Position numbers and translations under genes: made by a program. Below the pieces are notes generated by a model, which was not told where the DNA came from, did not search any database, and saw only the letters and a program-made list of their open reading frames with translations. Positions 13,957-25,765 of a DNA stretch of 64,000 nt are shown piece by piece. The DNA is from Oreohelix idahoensis (taxonomy: Eukaryota; Mollusca; Gastropoda; Stylommatophora; Oreohelicidae): NCBI GenBank assembly GCA_024509875.1, contig JAMPIV010008103.1, positions 102,296 to 166,295 on the forward strand, given 5' to 3'. Positions within the stretch are counted from its first letter, which is position 1, and each line of letters begins with the position of its first letter.

Positions 13957-15667
13957 CCAGCTTTCTTGTCATTATATGCACATAGATGGAATATATTCCA
14001 GCTTTCTTGTCATTATATGCACATAGATGGAATATATTCCAGCTTTCTTGTCATTATATGCACATAGATGGAATATATTCCAGCTTTCTTGTCATTATAT
14101 GCACATAGATGGAATATATTCCAGCTTTCTTGTCATTATATGCACATAGATGGAATATATTCCAGTTTTCTTGTCATTATATGCACATAGATGGAATATA
14201 TTCCAGTTTTCTTGTCATTATATGCACATAGATGGAATATATTCCAGCTTTCTTGTCATTATATGCACATAGATGGAATATATTCCAGCTTTCTTGTCAT
14301 TATATGCACATAGATGGAATATATTCCAGTTTTCTTGTCATTATATGCACATAGATGGAATATATTCCAGCTTTCTTGTCATTATATGCACATAGATGGA
14401 ATATATTCCAGTTTTCTTGTCATTATATGCACATAGATGGAATATATTCCAGTTTTCTTGTCATTATATGCACATAGATGGAATATATTCCAGCTTTCTT
14501 GTCATTATATGCACATAGATGGAATATATTCCAGCTTTCTTGTCATTATATGCACATAGATGGAATATATTCCAGTTTTCTTGTCATTATATGCACATAG
14601 ATGGAATATATTCCAGTTTTCTTGTCATTATATGCACATAGATGGAATATATTCCAGTTTTCTTGTCATTATATGCACATAGATGGAATATATTCCAGTT
14701 TTCTTGTCATTATATGCACATAGATGGAATATATTCCAGCTTTCTTGTCATTATATGCACATAGATGGAATATATTCCAGCTTTCTTGTCATTATATGCA
14801 CATAGATGGAATATATTCCAGCTTTCTTGTCATTATATGCACATAGATGGAATATATTCCAGCTTTCTTGTCATTATATGCACATAGATGGAATATATTC
14901 CAGTTTTCTTGTCATTATATGCACATAGATGGAATATATTCCAGTTTTCTTGTCATTATATGCACATAGATGGAATATATTCCAGCTTTCTTGTCATTAT
15001 ATGCACATAGATGGAATATATTCCAGCTTTCTTGTCATTATATGCACATAGATGGAATATATTCCAGCTTTCTTGTCATTATATGCACATAGATGGAATA
15101 TATTCCAGTTTTCTTGTCATTATATGCACATAGATGGAATATATTCCAGTTTTCTTGTCATTATATGCACATAGATGGAATATATTCCAGCTTTCTTGTC
15201 ATTATATGCACATAGATGGAATATATTCCAGCTTTCTTGTCATTATATGCACATAGATGGAATATATTCCAGCTTTCTTGTCATTATATGCACATAGATG
15301 GAATATATTCCAGCTTTCTTGTCATTATATGCACATAGATGGAATATATTCCAGCTTTCTTGTCATTATATGCACATAGATGGAATATATTCCAGCTTTC
15401 TTGTCATTATATGCACATAGATGGAATATATTCCAGTTTTCTTGTCATTATATGCACATAGATGGAATATATTCCAGCTTTCTTGTCATTATATGCACAT
15501 AGATGGAATATATTCCAGCTTTCTTGTCATTATATGCACATAGATGGAATATATTCCAGCTTTCTTGTCATTATATGCACATAGATGGAATATATTCCAG
15601 CTTTCTTGTCATTATATGCACATAGATGGAATATATTCCAGTTTTCTTGTCATTATATGCACATAGA
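13950..15667. repeat. 41-bp satellite array, about 42 copies
   Basis: Highly uniform 41-bp units: TGGAATATATTCCAG(C/T)TT, then TCTTGTCATTATATGCACATAGA. The unit starts with a perfect 14-bp palindrome, TGGAATATATTCCA. Nearly the only variation is C or T after the palindrome's final G; the two states occur in runs, as expected from block duplication. Homogeneity suggests recent expansion. Confidence 0.97.
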
Positions 15668-15962
15668 TGGAATATATGACAACATGAAGGATTGAAGGAC
15701 AACACAGATGGAATATATGACAACACGAAGGATTGAAGGACAACACATAAATGGAATATATGACAACACGAAGGATTGAAGGACAACACATAGATGGAAT
15801 ATATGACAACACGAAGGATTGAAGGACAACACACAGATGTAATATATGACAACACGAAGGATTGAAGGACAACACATAGATGGAATATATGACAACGTGA
15901 AGGATTGAAGGACAACACATAGATGGAATATATGACAACATGAAGGATTGAAGGACAAAGAG
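15668..15962. repeat. 43-bp satellite array, about 7 copies
   Basis: Units of TGGAATATATGACAACACGA, then AGGATTGAAGGACAACACATAGA, about 43 bp with small length variants. The first ten bases (TGGAATATAT) and the trailing CATAGA are shared with the 41-bp unit, so the two arrays are fused in register. Its periodic open frames on the minus strand are repeat translation, not a protein. Confidence 0.95.
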
Positions 15963-15974
15963 ATAGAAATGTAC

Positions 15975-16752
15975 TGGGTCGGGGACGTGGATGTTACACC
16001 AGTTATCACTATCGATAACTATTAATTGGCAGTGGTGCACCACTTCACATACCTCTGATCTACCATCAACGACAAACTCTCTCTGGACACAGAAATTAAC
16101 CGCCGCATTTTACCAATGCAGCTACCTTTGCCCGCCGCACAACGCGTGTCTGGGGAAACTCCAAATGCACAACGAAGACCAAAGCTGCGGTATATACTGC
16201 CTGCGTCACCGGCGTACTTCTATATGGCAGCCTGACATGGACAACCAATGCTAAGCAAGAAAGAAGGCTCAATACCTTCCATCTACGGTGTCTACGCCAC
16301 ATCCTTGGTATTTCGTGGAAGGACAAAGTGACAAATGTCGAAATGCTGTCACGTGATGGCCTTAAAAAAAACACGTATACGTTGCTGAAACAGCGCAGAC
16401 TATGCTGACTTGGCCATGTCCACCGCATGGAAGATGGTCGCTTCCCCGAAGGATTTCTTCTACGGACAACTGGCAAATGAACTGTTGGGTGGCCGCAGCT
16501 GAGGTTCAAAGATGTGTGCAAGAGAGACATGAGAGCAACGGACATAAATCCAGCTACCTGAGAGGATGAAGCTGCCGATCGCACTAAGTGGCGATGCTTT
16601 CTACGGCACCACTTCATACTGGGCGAAAAGAAACTCTCACAACAAGCAGAGGAGAAAAAGAAAACGTGGAAAGGAATATCAGGAAAGAAAGCAGCTGCGG
16701 GCTGTCAGCTCAGGTGCACATTCCTATAGTCAGTTATGACTGAAGGGGTATT
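15975..16752 (+). pseudogene. LINE family A, 5'-truncated and decayed 3' end
   Basis: Homologous to the minus-strand insert at 49108-50450: shares the stretch around ACCAGTTATCACTATCGATA and the coding tail RRLNTFHLRCLRHILGISWK, GHVHRMEDGR and VGWPQLRFKDVCKRDMRA. That is the region after the reverse-transcriptase domain in a non-LTR retrotransposon. Stops and frameshifts interrupt it throughout. The RT core is absent, and it ends near 16752 in a short T-rich tail after CAGTTATGACTGAAGGGG. Clade not assigned. Confidence 0.8.
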
Positions 16753-17053
16753 ATTTTTGAAACTATTTCACAACTAATACACAACGAAACTATTTCGCAC
16801 ATCGCTTACACGGCAAAACTATCACATTAATATTCAGTGAAACCATACGATATAGCAAAAACATGGCTTGGTTAATATGCAGTTAAACTATTTCTGCTAT
16901 TAATGCCCATTGAAATATAATATACTTGAATGTGCTGTGAAACTATGTCACACATTAATAAAAAAAAATTAATTAATCTGTGCCACATGTCTACATGATG
17001 TGAAATTATGTCAACATGATGTGAAACTGTACCACGCATAAAACGTAACTATA
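16753..17053. repeat. Degenerate ~29-bp minisatellite, left part
   Basis: Irregular repeats of a GTGAAACTATGTCACGCGTA-like unit followed by AAACATGAT. The better-preserved right part lies at 18565-19010; the two are separated by the Tc1 insertion. Confidence 0.75.
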
Positions 17054-18564
17054 CTGTTCAAAAAAAGAAACGCATAGCTACTGAAGGCACACACATAGCC
17101 ATAATTTTGACATTCAATAACTTTTTTAATTTAATGAGTTAATTGTTCAAACTGCACACAAGAATACCTTAGGGTTCAACCAATCAATTGACAGTTGTTT
17201 TGCATCTGGATCACGAGTGTTTTTTGGCGTACGGGCTTTCCCGTTAGTATGGTGTGTGGCCTCCTCTTGCATCGATCAGCGACTGGCATCTCCTGGGCAT
17301 GGATGCGATCAGACGTCTGATGTGGGCCTGTGGGATGGCTGCCCACTCTTCCTGGAGTGCCTGGAACAGATCACGACGATTGGCTGGAGCAACGCCTCGG
17401 CGACAAACACGTCTATGCAGCTCATCCCACAGGTGCTCAATCGGACTCATGTCTGGAGACAGGGATGGCCAGGGAAGGGTGAGAATGTTGTTGGCAGTCA
17501 GGAACTGCGTGGTCAACCGTGCACAATGGGGTCTGGCGTTGTCCTGTTGAAACACAGACCTTTGGACAGCCAAAAGTGGAAGGACATGGGGTCGAAGAAT
17601 TTCACTGACGTATCGTTGCGCATTCAAGCCTCCTTCAATGTGCACCAATTGACTCCTTTCATTGTAACACCATTGCACCTCCACCACCGTGCGGCGGAGC
17701 TTCATCAACGCAATTTTGGGCAAAACGTTCATTTCGCCTACGGTAGACCCTACGCCGTCTATCATGACGCTGCAACAAAAAGAAAGATTCGTCACTAAAC
17801 AAGACACGTCTCCATTGATTGTCAGCTGCCCAGGGACGATGCTGGTTGGCCCAAAGAAGTCGATTTTGGCAATGGCGGCGCGTAAGGACAGGTCCTCGGT
17901 GAGGTCGTTGTGCCCAGGGAGTCATGCAGTCGATTCCGGACAGTTTAATCAGACACATGACGTCCTGCAGGCAATGACTTGGCAGTTGAGGAAGCTGTTG
18001 TAAACCTGTCTCTGAGGTGACGAAGCCGAATAAAGCGATCCTTCGCTGCTGTTGTCACTCTGGGTCGTCCACTGCGATGCCGGTCTTCAACTGAGCCAGT
18101 GGCTTGGAACTGGTGCCAAAGTCGACTGATGGTACTCTGATGCACGTTTAGATGCCTGGCAACCTGACTTTGACTTTTGCCTGCATGCAGTCGGCCAATA
18201 GCAATGTTCCTTAAATTTATCGATAGAGACGCCATAAATGTCTGCTTGAAAATGAACTGAATTTTTTGTGTGTAGCGTTATCCTTTTATAGGGTTTCAGT
18301 TGCGTAGTCAGTGAATAGTGTTCACCTCAAATTTTGTTGCTTTTACGTGCGCGCAACATGAGCTGTGGTCAAAAATTGCGTCACAAACACTATTGACCAC
18401 TGCGTTGTAACGATTACGAAAACGAACGCAATTCAGGTCAACACGTGCATTTGACACTGTAAAGAACATTTGAGGCTGGTTTTTATATACCCTAGCACCA
18501 AATTTTACTTACAAACTCATTAAAACCCGCCCTCGGATAGCTATGCGTTTCTTTTTTTGAACAG
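17054..18564 (-). mobile_element. Tc1-like transposon (1511 bp) inserted in a minisatellite
   Basis: Termini CTGTTCAAAAAAAGAAACGC and its reverse complement at 18564 are near-perfect inverted repeats extending to the AGCTA beyond. TA flanks both ends (17052-17053 and 18565-18566), the expected target duplication. The same minisatellite continues on both sides, so the insertion site is unambiguous. Confidence 0.93.
17244..18235 (-). pseudogene. Tc1-type DD34E transposase, frameshifted
   Basis: Starts at the ATG at 18235-18233 with MASLSINLRNIAIGRL and a paired helix-turn-helix (SQSQVARHLNVHQSTISRLW, then the GRPRVT linker). The frame breaks near 17950-18000. It continues as RGPVLTRRHCQNRLLWANQH and VLFSDESFFLLQRHD (first Asp), breaks again near 17700, and ends with QQDNARPHCA (second Asp) and SPDMSPIEHLWDELHRR (final Glu), stopping at 17244. 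All three catalytic residues are visible, but the protein is split over three frames, so this copy is dead as read. Confidence 0.9.
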
Positions 18565-19010
18565 TATATGTCACGCGTAAAAAATAATGTGAAACTGTGT
18601 CACGTGTAAAACATGATGTGAAACTGTGTCATGCGTAAAACATGATATGAAACTGTACCACGCGTAAAACATGTGAAACTATGTCACGCGTAAAAGATGA
18701 TTTAAACCTGTGTCACGTGTAAATCATGATGTGAAACTATATCACGCATAAAACATGATGTGAAACTGTGTCACGCGTAAAATATGAACTGAAACTGTCC
18801 CGCGTAACACGTGATGTGGAACTGGGCCACGCGTAAAACATTATGTGAAACTATGTCACGCGTAAAATATGTGAAATTATGTCACGCGTAATACACGTAA
18901 AACTATGTTACGCGTAAAACATGACGTGAAACTATGTCGCACTTAAAACCTGTTAAACTATGCCACGCGTAAAAAAAAAATTGATGTGAAACTATGTCAC
19001 GCGTCAACAC
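18565..19010. repeat. ~29-bp minisatellite, right part
   Basis: About 15 imperfect units of ATGATGTGAAACTGTGTCAC then GCGTAAAAC. Spacing varies because several units have lost ATGATG. Continuous with the repeats left of the Tc1 element. Confidence 0.88.
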
Positions 19011-19504
19011 TTCTGACACTTAACTACGTCAAATGTTACAAAGCTGAATAAAAATCTCATGGAATCTTCTATAAAGAGTTTTAGGAAGACGGAAACACTG
19101 AGCTGAGACCGAAGTCACATAACAGACCGCGGAATGGTTGACACAGCTCAGCTGTACAGAACATGCAGAAACAAACAAAATTATAAACACAGTATACGTT
19201 AAACCTCGCACAGGATAAGCAGCGCAATTTAAAAAAAAACACTATCACACAAAGCAACAATAACTAAATAAACAACAATAAGAATTACTGACAAAAACAA
19301 CGTATTAATTTAGTTGCCGATATCCAAGGATTGTGTTTAAGACATGGATATTTTTGTTATGTATTACATACTGGGAAAATTCACAAATGCATAAAGGGTT
19401 TTAAAAAAATCGCAAACTCAATATTGGTATTACCATGCAGCAAATACTGAGGTAATAAATGTATTAACATATACTAAAGGTAGACCCATAGCAGAAAGTG
19501 CCGT
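19011..19504. other. Non-coding stretch, nothing recognised
   Basis: AT-rich sequence with short A-runs; no gene or repeat family identified. Confidence 0.5.
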
Positions 19505-19680
19505 GTGGGGAGTGGCGTGTTAGAGACTTCACTATACTGAGGCGGCCAGCAGTTCCCTTCCTCGCTGCCTTATCTAACTCTGCTCTTGAGTCAGTTACTC
19601 AATTACAGCTAAATAGACTGCAGCGTGGCGCCACCGTGTTTCGAACCCAGTACCTCTGCTAATCGGACGCTCATACATAT
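19505..19680 (-). mobile_element. SINE family B, copy 2 (tRNA head partly deleted)
   Basis: Shares GTTAGAGACTTCACTATACT, CCTCGCTGCCTT and the ACAGCTRARTAGACTG segment with the copy at 31520-31765. On the minus strand it contains a pol III B-box-like GGTTCGAAAC, but the A-box part of the head is missing. Confidence 0.78.
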
Positions 19681-22600
19681 ACTTCACCGGCAACAATAAA
19701 AGTAAACACGTGGGTTGTAAAAAGAAAATATAAGACTGCTAACCCTGATGCTATACAATTACTAACGTCAGTAACTTAAATATACATACCATTCTGAATC
19801 ACACGAAATAAATACAGAATTTGGAATGTAGAAAAATAAACAACGCGAAACACTACATCTATGTCTCCATGACGAGATATACTGATCAAATGCATCTATG
19901 AAACACGTGACTCTTCGTTTATATTATACTGTACTATGATTACATGCAAACAACGCACGTGCGCTGAGCAGAAACGTCAGTGAAATAAGCAGCCCACAAC
20001 AATAGGTGGGCATTCTCACGTTACAACTTTCTCCTAAGTAGGTGAGATATCAACTTGGAAATAGTTCCACAGACGGTTCCATACCGCCTCCCCTGCATAT
20101 TTCTCACGCGCACACTTTCTTCATGCAACGACTTGCACAATGCGATCTACAGCACCGTAACAAAGTGAAACAATAAGATACTGTACCTCGCTCACTGTCT
20201 TGCTTTATTTTACGCGTAGTGAGTCTGACAAAAAACTCTGACACATTGATTTGTATTTATTTGTTCCCACTTGCTGCAAAATTTAGTATTAAATGATAGC
20301 ATGATAACTCATTGATAATTATGCTAACAAGTGTAAAATAGTATCGAAGTGCTCCAGCCAACCATCCTGGCCCCACAGTGAGCTAGCGATGTCTGAAGAC
20401 CTGGCGTATATCGACTAAAAGATGTTACGTCATCGCAAATATTGTTACAGTTTAAAAAGTATGTTGTTTTTCATTTTTTACTTCTATATTTGTGTTGTTG
20501 TGCTTCTTGGACTGAGTTCTCGTATTCTGATTTGCCCACGGTCCCGCTCTCGCAGATCGTCATTTCTAGAGTCGATGTTTGTACTTTTATGTAACTCACG
20601 TGATTCTTTGTCATGTACGTAGTGTATTCTGAATGCTATTTTTTTCTGCAATTAAATTCTTCCATTTAGCGTTTGAGCAGCATATTTACTGACAGTGTCA
20701 TTGTGCCTTCACAAGACTACGTTGTAGTCCTTACAGCCACAATACTGTTTAATCTATTTGTTTTAGCTCACATTACACCCGATTTTTTTCAATTGGCATA
20801 TGCTAAATTCGTGATGGGTTCAAATTCAAGGTCAGGACATAAACCGTGAAGAAGTATTACGCTATTTGAAAACTAGGAGGAACAAAACAGCACAATATTT
20901 ACAACAAACAAAAAACGTGCTGAATGTTACACCACTGGTGGATGGACAAAATACGTGCTGAATGTTACACCACTGGCGGATGGAGAAAAAAAAACGATAC
21001 AGGGGTCCTCGATATACGTTGTAGTTATGTTCCTAATAAGCACAACTTATAACGAAACGAAGTATATTGGACATCGATTTCCCATTGAACTAGTGTATTA
21101 TGTGGGGGATACGGTCCAGACCAACTAAAAAATTGGAATTTATATGGAAGTGTATAGGCATATGGATAGAAAATAATTATTTTATTGTACACTAAACTGT
21201 AATACAGTATAATTTATTGTAATTGCTATATAATAATTAGAAAATACACTATGAAATTATCAATAACACATACAAATATTTTTTAAATTATTATTATTAT
21301 TCCTGTTACAATTTGCTCCTCCTCAACACTTGAAGCTGCTGCAACTGTAGCTGAAGTTCCTGCTGCTTCTGTGACAAGTGTTCAGGTTGAGATTCTCTGT
21401 TTTCCTGAAGAAGGAGTCTAACTTTATTTGCTTGCCACCATGAATCTTTGGGTCATTAATCTCACGATAGCAAGACAAACTATCATTTATGGGTCGTGTT
21501 ACCTTAGGAGAACAATCAGGCAGGTGATCACAACTCTGCAGAATGCCCTGTTAATTCAACAGCATGGTTAAGAACACGCCTAAGATTCTTAGTTGTAAAG
21601 CTGTTTTCTTCTGTTGGGCCTGTGTCTTTATCTTCCATGTTCTCTTCAAAATATTTTACTTGTCTACACAAAATCTATTTTATTACCTTCGTATTCCTGC
21701 CTTTCTTGGAAGTCGTTATTTCCGTGTTTCAATTTCAATGGGAAAAAACACCGAGGTTTCCCAACTCGCTTACGCAGAATTTTGGATAAGTCGAAGCAAT
21801 TTAGCAGGTCCCAGCCAGAAGTCTTCTTTGGTAAAAAACTCATGATAAGCTTTATTTCAGATAAGCCGAAGTATTTTCGATGGCCCAATCGGCCTCCGCT
21901 TATTCGGTCTGCAATCCGATTTTAAAAAGTAATTTTGTTTACACAATGCCTGACAGAAACGAGTAAGATGAATGTACTGACTTCTTATTATTATAATATA
22001 CTGGTAATCAAAATATGGTTTTTTATGTCATTTAGCTGATCACTGTTTTGTTCAAACACATGCAGTCCGAGGGTATTCGAGGGGAAAGGAGAATATGTAT
22101 ACTGGGTTCTTGTGGTTGTTACTGTATCAACTTGCATGTGTAATTATTTATATCTGTGATGGGGTCTTATTTACAGTACGGTTGCTTTTTATGCGTATTT
22201 GAATTACGCGAATCTCACAGTGCGTTATAAAAAAAAATAACAAAAATAAACTCAAATACAAACAATAATCTCGTTTTATGCGCAGAAAACGATATAGCGC
22301 GAGTCTCAATAAATTCTAACAATTCGGCAAGAATCACGTCAGTAGTTCAAAACAGAATGTGAAAATAATGTAATAAAATATGAAGGTCAAATTCATTTAT
22401 CATTTATTAATTTATAAAACTGTCATGTTTAAAACTAAAAGTTTGTTACATTAATCGTAACTTTATGCGCTCCAAAACGCATACCATACTTTACATTTAC
22501 TCACATTAGTAAACTAGTCCTGAATTATTCGAATTTTGAATTATGCGAGGTGTTTAGGAAGGCCTAAAATGCGACCGCGTTGCATTTATCTCGTTTCCAC

Positions 22601-23680
22601 ACTGAACCTATGCAGTTTCCCCATCAGATTTTGTAAATCGGCTGAAGAGGCTCAACTTCTAGTTCTCTATAATATCGGCCAATCAGCGTGCAGCTGATAA
22701 CAGGTTATCTACCTAAGTAAGGTGAGGTCAAGCACAGGGTCAACAGCAAAACTAAATGCTAATAAAACCATCACTGCAGGAGGGATGTAGAACACATTTC
22801 TCTGGGTTTTTTTTTTAAAGAGGGGGGGGGGGGGGGTGTGGGGGGGTTAGAAAAATGCAGGGGTAATCCCACGCTTCTAAAAAAGCGAAGGATAAAAAAA
22901 TGTCGTTGAAAACTGTGTCATTACTGCCTGCTGGATGCTAAAGAGGTTAGCATTTATAACAGTCAAAATTTAGTACCTGTGTTATTGCGGCAGTGATTAG
23001 CACTCACACTAGTCCGCAAATGTTCATATGTAAACAAGTCACATGGAAATATTTACTACTGGAAGTTAGGAAGTAAATGCTGCTAAGAGGATAACAAAAC
23101 CAGGTGAAGACATTCAATGCCTTATCTTAAAGCAAAGTCACTGATCTTTCTTCATAGCAGAAACAAATGGGGTGGGGGAAGAGGGTCCAATAAACAGTCA
23201 GTGTAATATGCACATTCCAGTTTTGTCTTCTAAATCAATAATTGCGTGCGTATGAGATACGCTGTCTTTAACCTGTGATCAATAGAAGGATTGCAACACG
23301 CGCGGAGATTTTCGACGAGCGACAGATATCCGCACGAATGTGAGTAAACCTAATCTACGTAAGCGCCTTACCTGTATCTCCTTACAAACAACCCTGTTCG
23401 CTTTTCTAATACATGCTTACCTTTGCCATCAACCCAGTAAAATTCTCTTAGGCCAAAATCAAATCCAAGCTGTATTTTAATGTCAACCGTACACCTTACA
23501 ACAACAGACACCAAAAACGTGTGGTTCCTGGAGTTGTACGAGTAGGAAAATAATGGAACAGTACCACTGCTCCCATCAGGCGTGTCATGCGAGCCGATTA
23601 TTGTTAGGTCTTGCGTGCGGCTGTCAAACTCATTATACTAAACCTCTAAAGAACCATCACCGTACGATCACGGTAAATGT
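19681..23680. other. Non-coding, AT-rich, no gene recognised
   Basis: No open frame with a recognisable domain. At about 20917-20984 a roughly 40-bp segment (GTGCTGAATGTTACACCACT, then GG) occurs twice in tandem. A G-run lies at about 22825-22850. Segments near 22180-22560 with TTTTTATGCG and ATTACGCG motifs loosely resemble decayed pogo-type ends, but I could not pair termini. Confidence 0.45.
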
Positions 23681-23689
23681 TAAGCAACA

Positions 23690-24450
23690 AGTTGTGGCTA
23701 TGGATAGTGACAAAGAAGCGCTAATACAAATGGATATACACTACCATAGAAGCAAAATAAAATAAAAAGACATCACATCACAGAGAAAGACAACTGTAAT
23801 ATTAAGGAACTTTAATGCTCACCACAAAGTCTGAGAAAGAATAAACAAATCAGGGAAATTATTACTAGACTTCACAGAAAATAATGCACTAATAATACTA
23901 AATGATGGGTCAGCATATCATCTGATATGCAAATCAATCTGACTCGGCAGTAGACATCGGCTTTCTCACAGCAAACCTGGCCAAAGCAAAATATGAGACA
24001 CTAAACAATACAAACTCAGTTCGCCTACCTGTAGAGACAACGCTAAAACATAAGTATGAACGGAATAATGGAATAATAAAACCAACATTCCATTTTTAAA
24101 AAGCCAACTGCAGAACCCAAAATGAAATGGAAACAGTAAAGCTAGAAAGTATGGTACATAACAAGAATACAGAAACATTTTTAGACAATCTCACAGCAGA
24201 AAAACAACGGTAGCAGCCAGACATACACCAAACTCAAACATAATACAAATAAATTCAATACAAAATATTAGAAAATATAAAAAAAAGACCGCTGTAATAA
24301 GGAACTAAGAAAATAAAGAACAAAATAAGGCAAGATATCGTTGAATAGTAAAATAGAAACAGAATGAAATACATAAAATAACACACAAAGAAAAGAAAGC
24401 TTGCTGAAAAACTTTCATTCAAACCTTTAACACAACCACATACTGTATTT
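23690..24450 (+). pseudogene. Decayed non-LTR retrotransposon, endonuclease region
   Basis: A conceptual frame with stops reads FNAHHKV, GKLLLDFTENNALIILNDGS and, after a shift, SAVDIGFLTANLA. This is the pattern of the apurinic-type endonuclease of Jockey/I-like LINEs (DFNAHH, then LNDGS, then S-A-D). The following A-rich sequence is too decayed to show RT motifs. A matching fragment recurs at 28570-28665, so it is a multi-copy family. No function remains. Confidence 0.65.
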
Positions 24451-25327
24451 CATATGCGACAAACTAAATTCAATTAACGGACAAATTAAACGAGTTATAA
24501 TGCCAGCTTTAAAACAGCTGCACCGACAGAATCAGACGAGTAAAAAAAACCCATATCCTAGCCAAACACTTCTGTGATGTTAGTGCAAGAAAAATCCCTG
24601 ACAAAAAGAAACAGATAGATGAGAAAAACTCTTAACGGAGTTTTAGAGGTTAAAATGTAGAGGAAATGTCATAACCAAACTCTGATATCTCAGTGGAGGG
24701 ATAAACGAGAAGTCATACTCAGCCTAAGGACAAGACTCAACTATCAAATTTTAAAAATAAAAAATACCTAAAAATACCTACAAATAATTACTTCTCACCT
24801 GCGCTGGTATTATGTTCAACATTTGCTGGGTGCTCTATTATATAAGTTTTGTATACTGTAGCGTTATGTCTTGTGCAGTGCATTTGTCGGGCGTTCTGCA
24901 CTGCTCCTGATGTTTTAAGCTGCAACAATGTCTGGGCTTCAATAAATTCTTCTGTAGTCAAGATCTGCGTTTCTTATCCACCTTCCTTTATGATCAATAT
25001 GTTATTTGATATTTGTTGTATTTCAAATCTTTGACACTCAAAATCTCAATGTTCCACTCATCATAGAGAGCTGAATCTTTGTATGAGGCTACCTTTCTCT
25101 TTACATTTTAATGTGCCAAATTCTGACATGCATTGTATGGTGATAGATACTGTGGGAGGAGTTCCCAGAGAGTCAACATGAGAAATAGTGCAAATGGCTA
25201 GGCCTTGAGAATCTGAATTAGGGGATAGCACAGGACAGAAAGGTAGTAAACTTCACAGGTCTAGGTGATAGCTCTAGAAAGAAAGCTGTGAAGTAAGACT
25301 TCTCGCTAGATCTATCATGCTCTAGGA
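24451..25327. other. A-rich decayed sequence, then unassigned DNA
   Basis: The left part may continue the LINE above, but no RT motif is legible. Nothing recognised from about 24780 to the hAT terminus at 25328. Confidence 0.4.
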
Positions 25328-25765
25328 CAGGGTGGTCCAACTTATTCAACCCCGAGGGCCACATAAGCTAAAAATTTAAAGTTAGCAGGCCATTCATGAT
25401 ATAAAAAAAATTATTTACAATAAAAGCTCAGTGAAAAAAAAATCGAAGAGTGCGAAAATAAAAATAAAATTACATTAAAATTACAATGAGCATTGAATAT
25501 CTATGGAAATAACTTTAGTTTTATTTTTACCTCCTGATGGGAAGTTTGGGGATATGGATTCTCTTTAACCACAGTCTCGATATCAATGTCAATGTGTGTA
25601 GTAGCAAGTGGAAGACACGCATCCAGCGAATCATTGATCATTTGATTTCGTGACTTAAATTTCAACTGTTTCATCACAGAAAATGTACTTTCCCAAATAT
25701 ATATGTCCTGGACAAAAAGGGGTTCCGTAGACGCAACAAACCAGAAGACATGAAAAGGCACTGGA
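25328..25765 (-). mobile_element. hAT-superfamily transposon remnant (terminus plus transposase C-terminus)
   Basis: The end CAGGGTGGTCCAACTTATTC, followed by an ACCCCGAGGGCCACATAA segment, resembles Charlie-like hAT termini (CAGGGGTGGCCAACC type). The minus-strand frame 25761-25501 encodes STFSVMKQLKFKSRNQM, LDACLPLATTHIDIDIE and NPYPQTSHQ. This matches the last part of hAT transposases (dimerisation region), seen also in GTF2IRD2/ZBED-type domesticated relatives. The rest of the transposase and the other terminus are missing. Confidence 0.72.

Noticed and set aside
15571..16043. Long periodic open frames on the minus strand of the satellite
   Set aside because: They are translations of the 43-bp repeat in three phases and have no coding signature beyond the periodicity.
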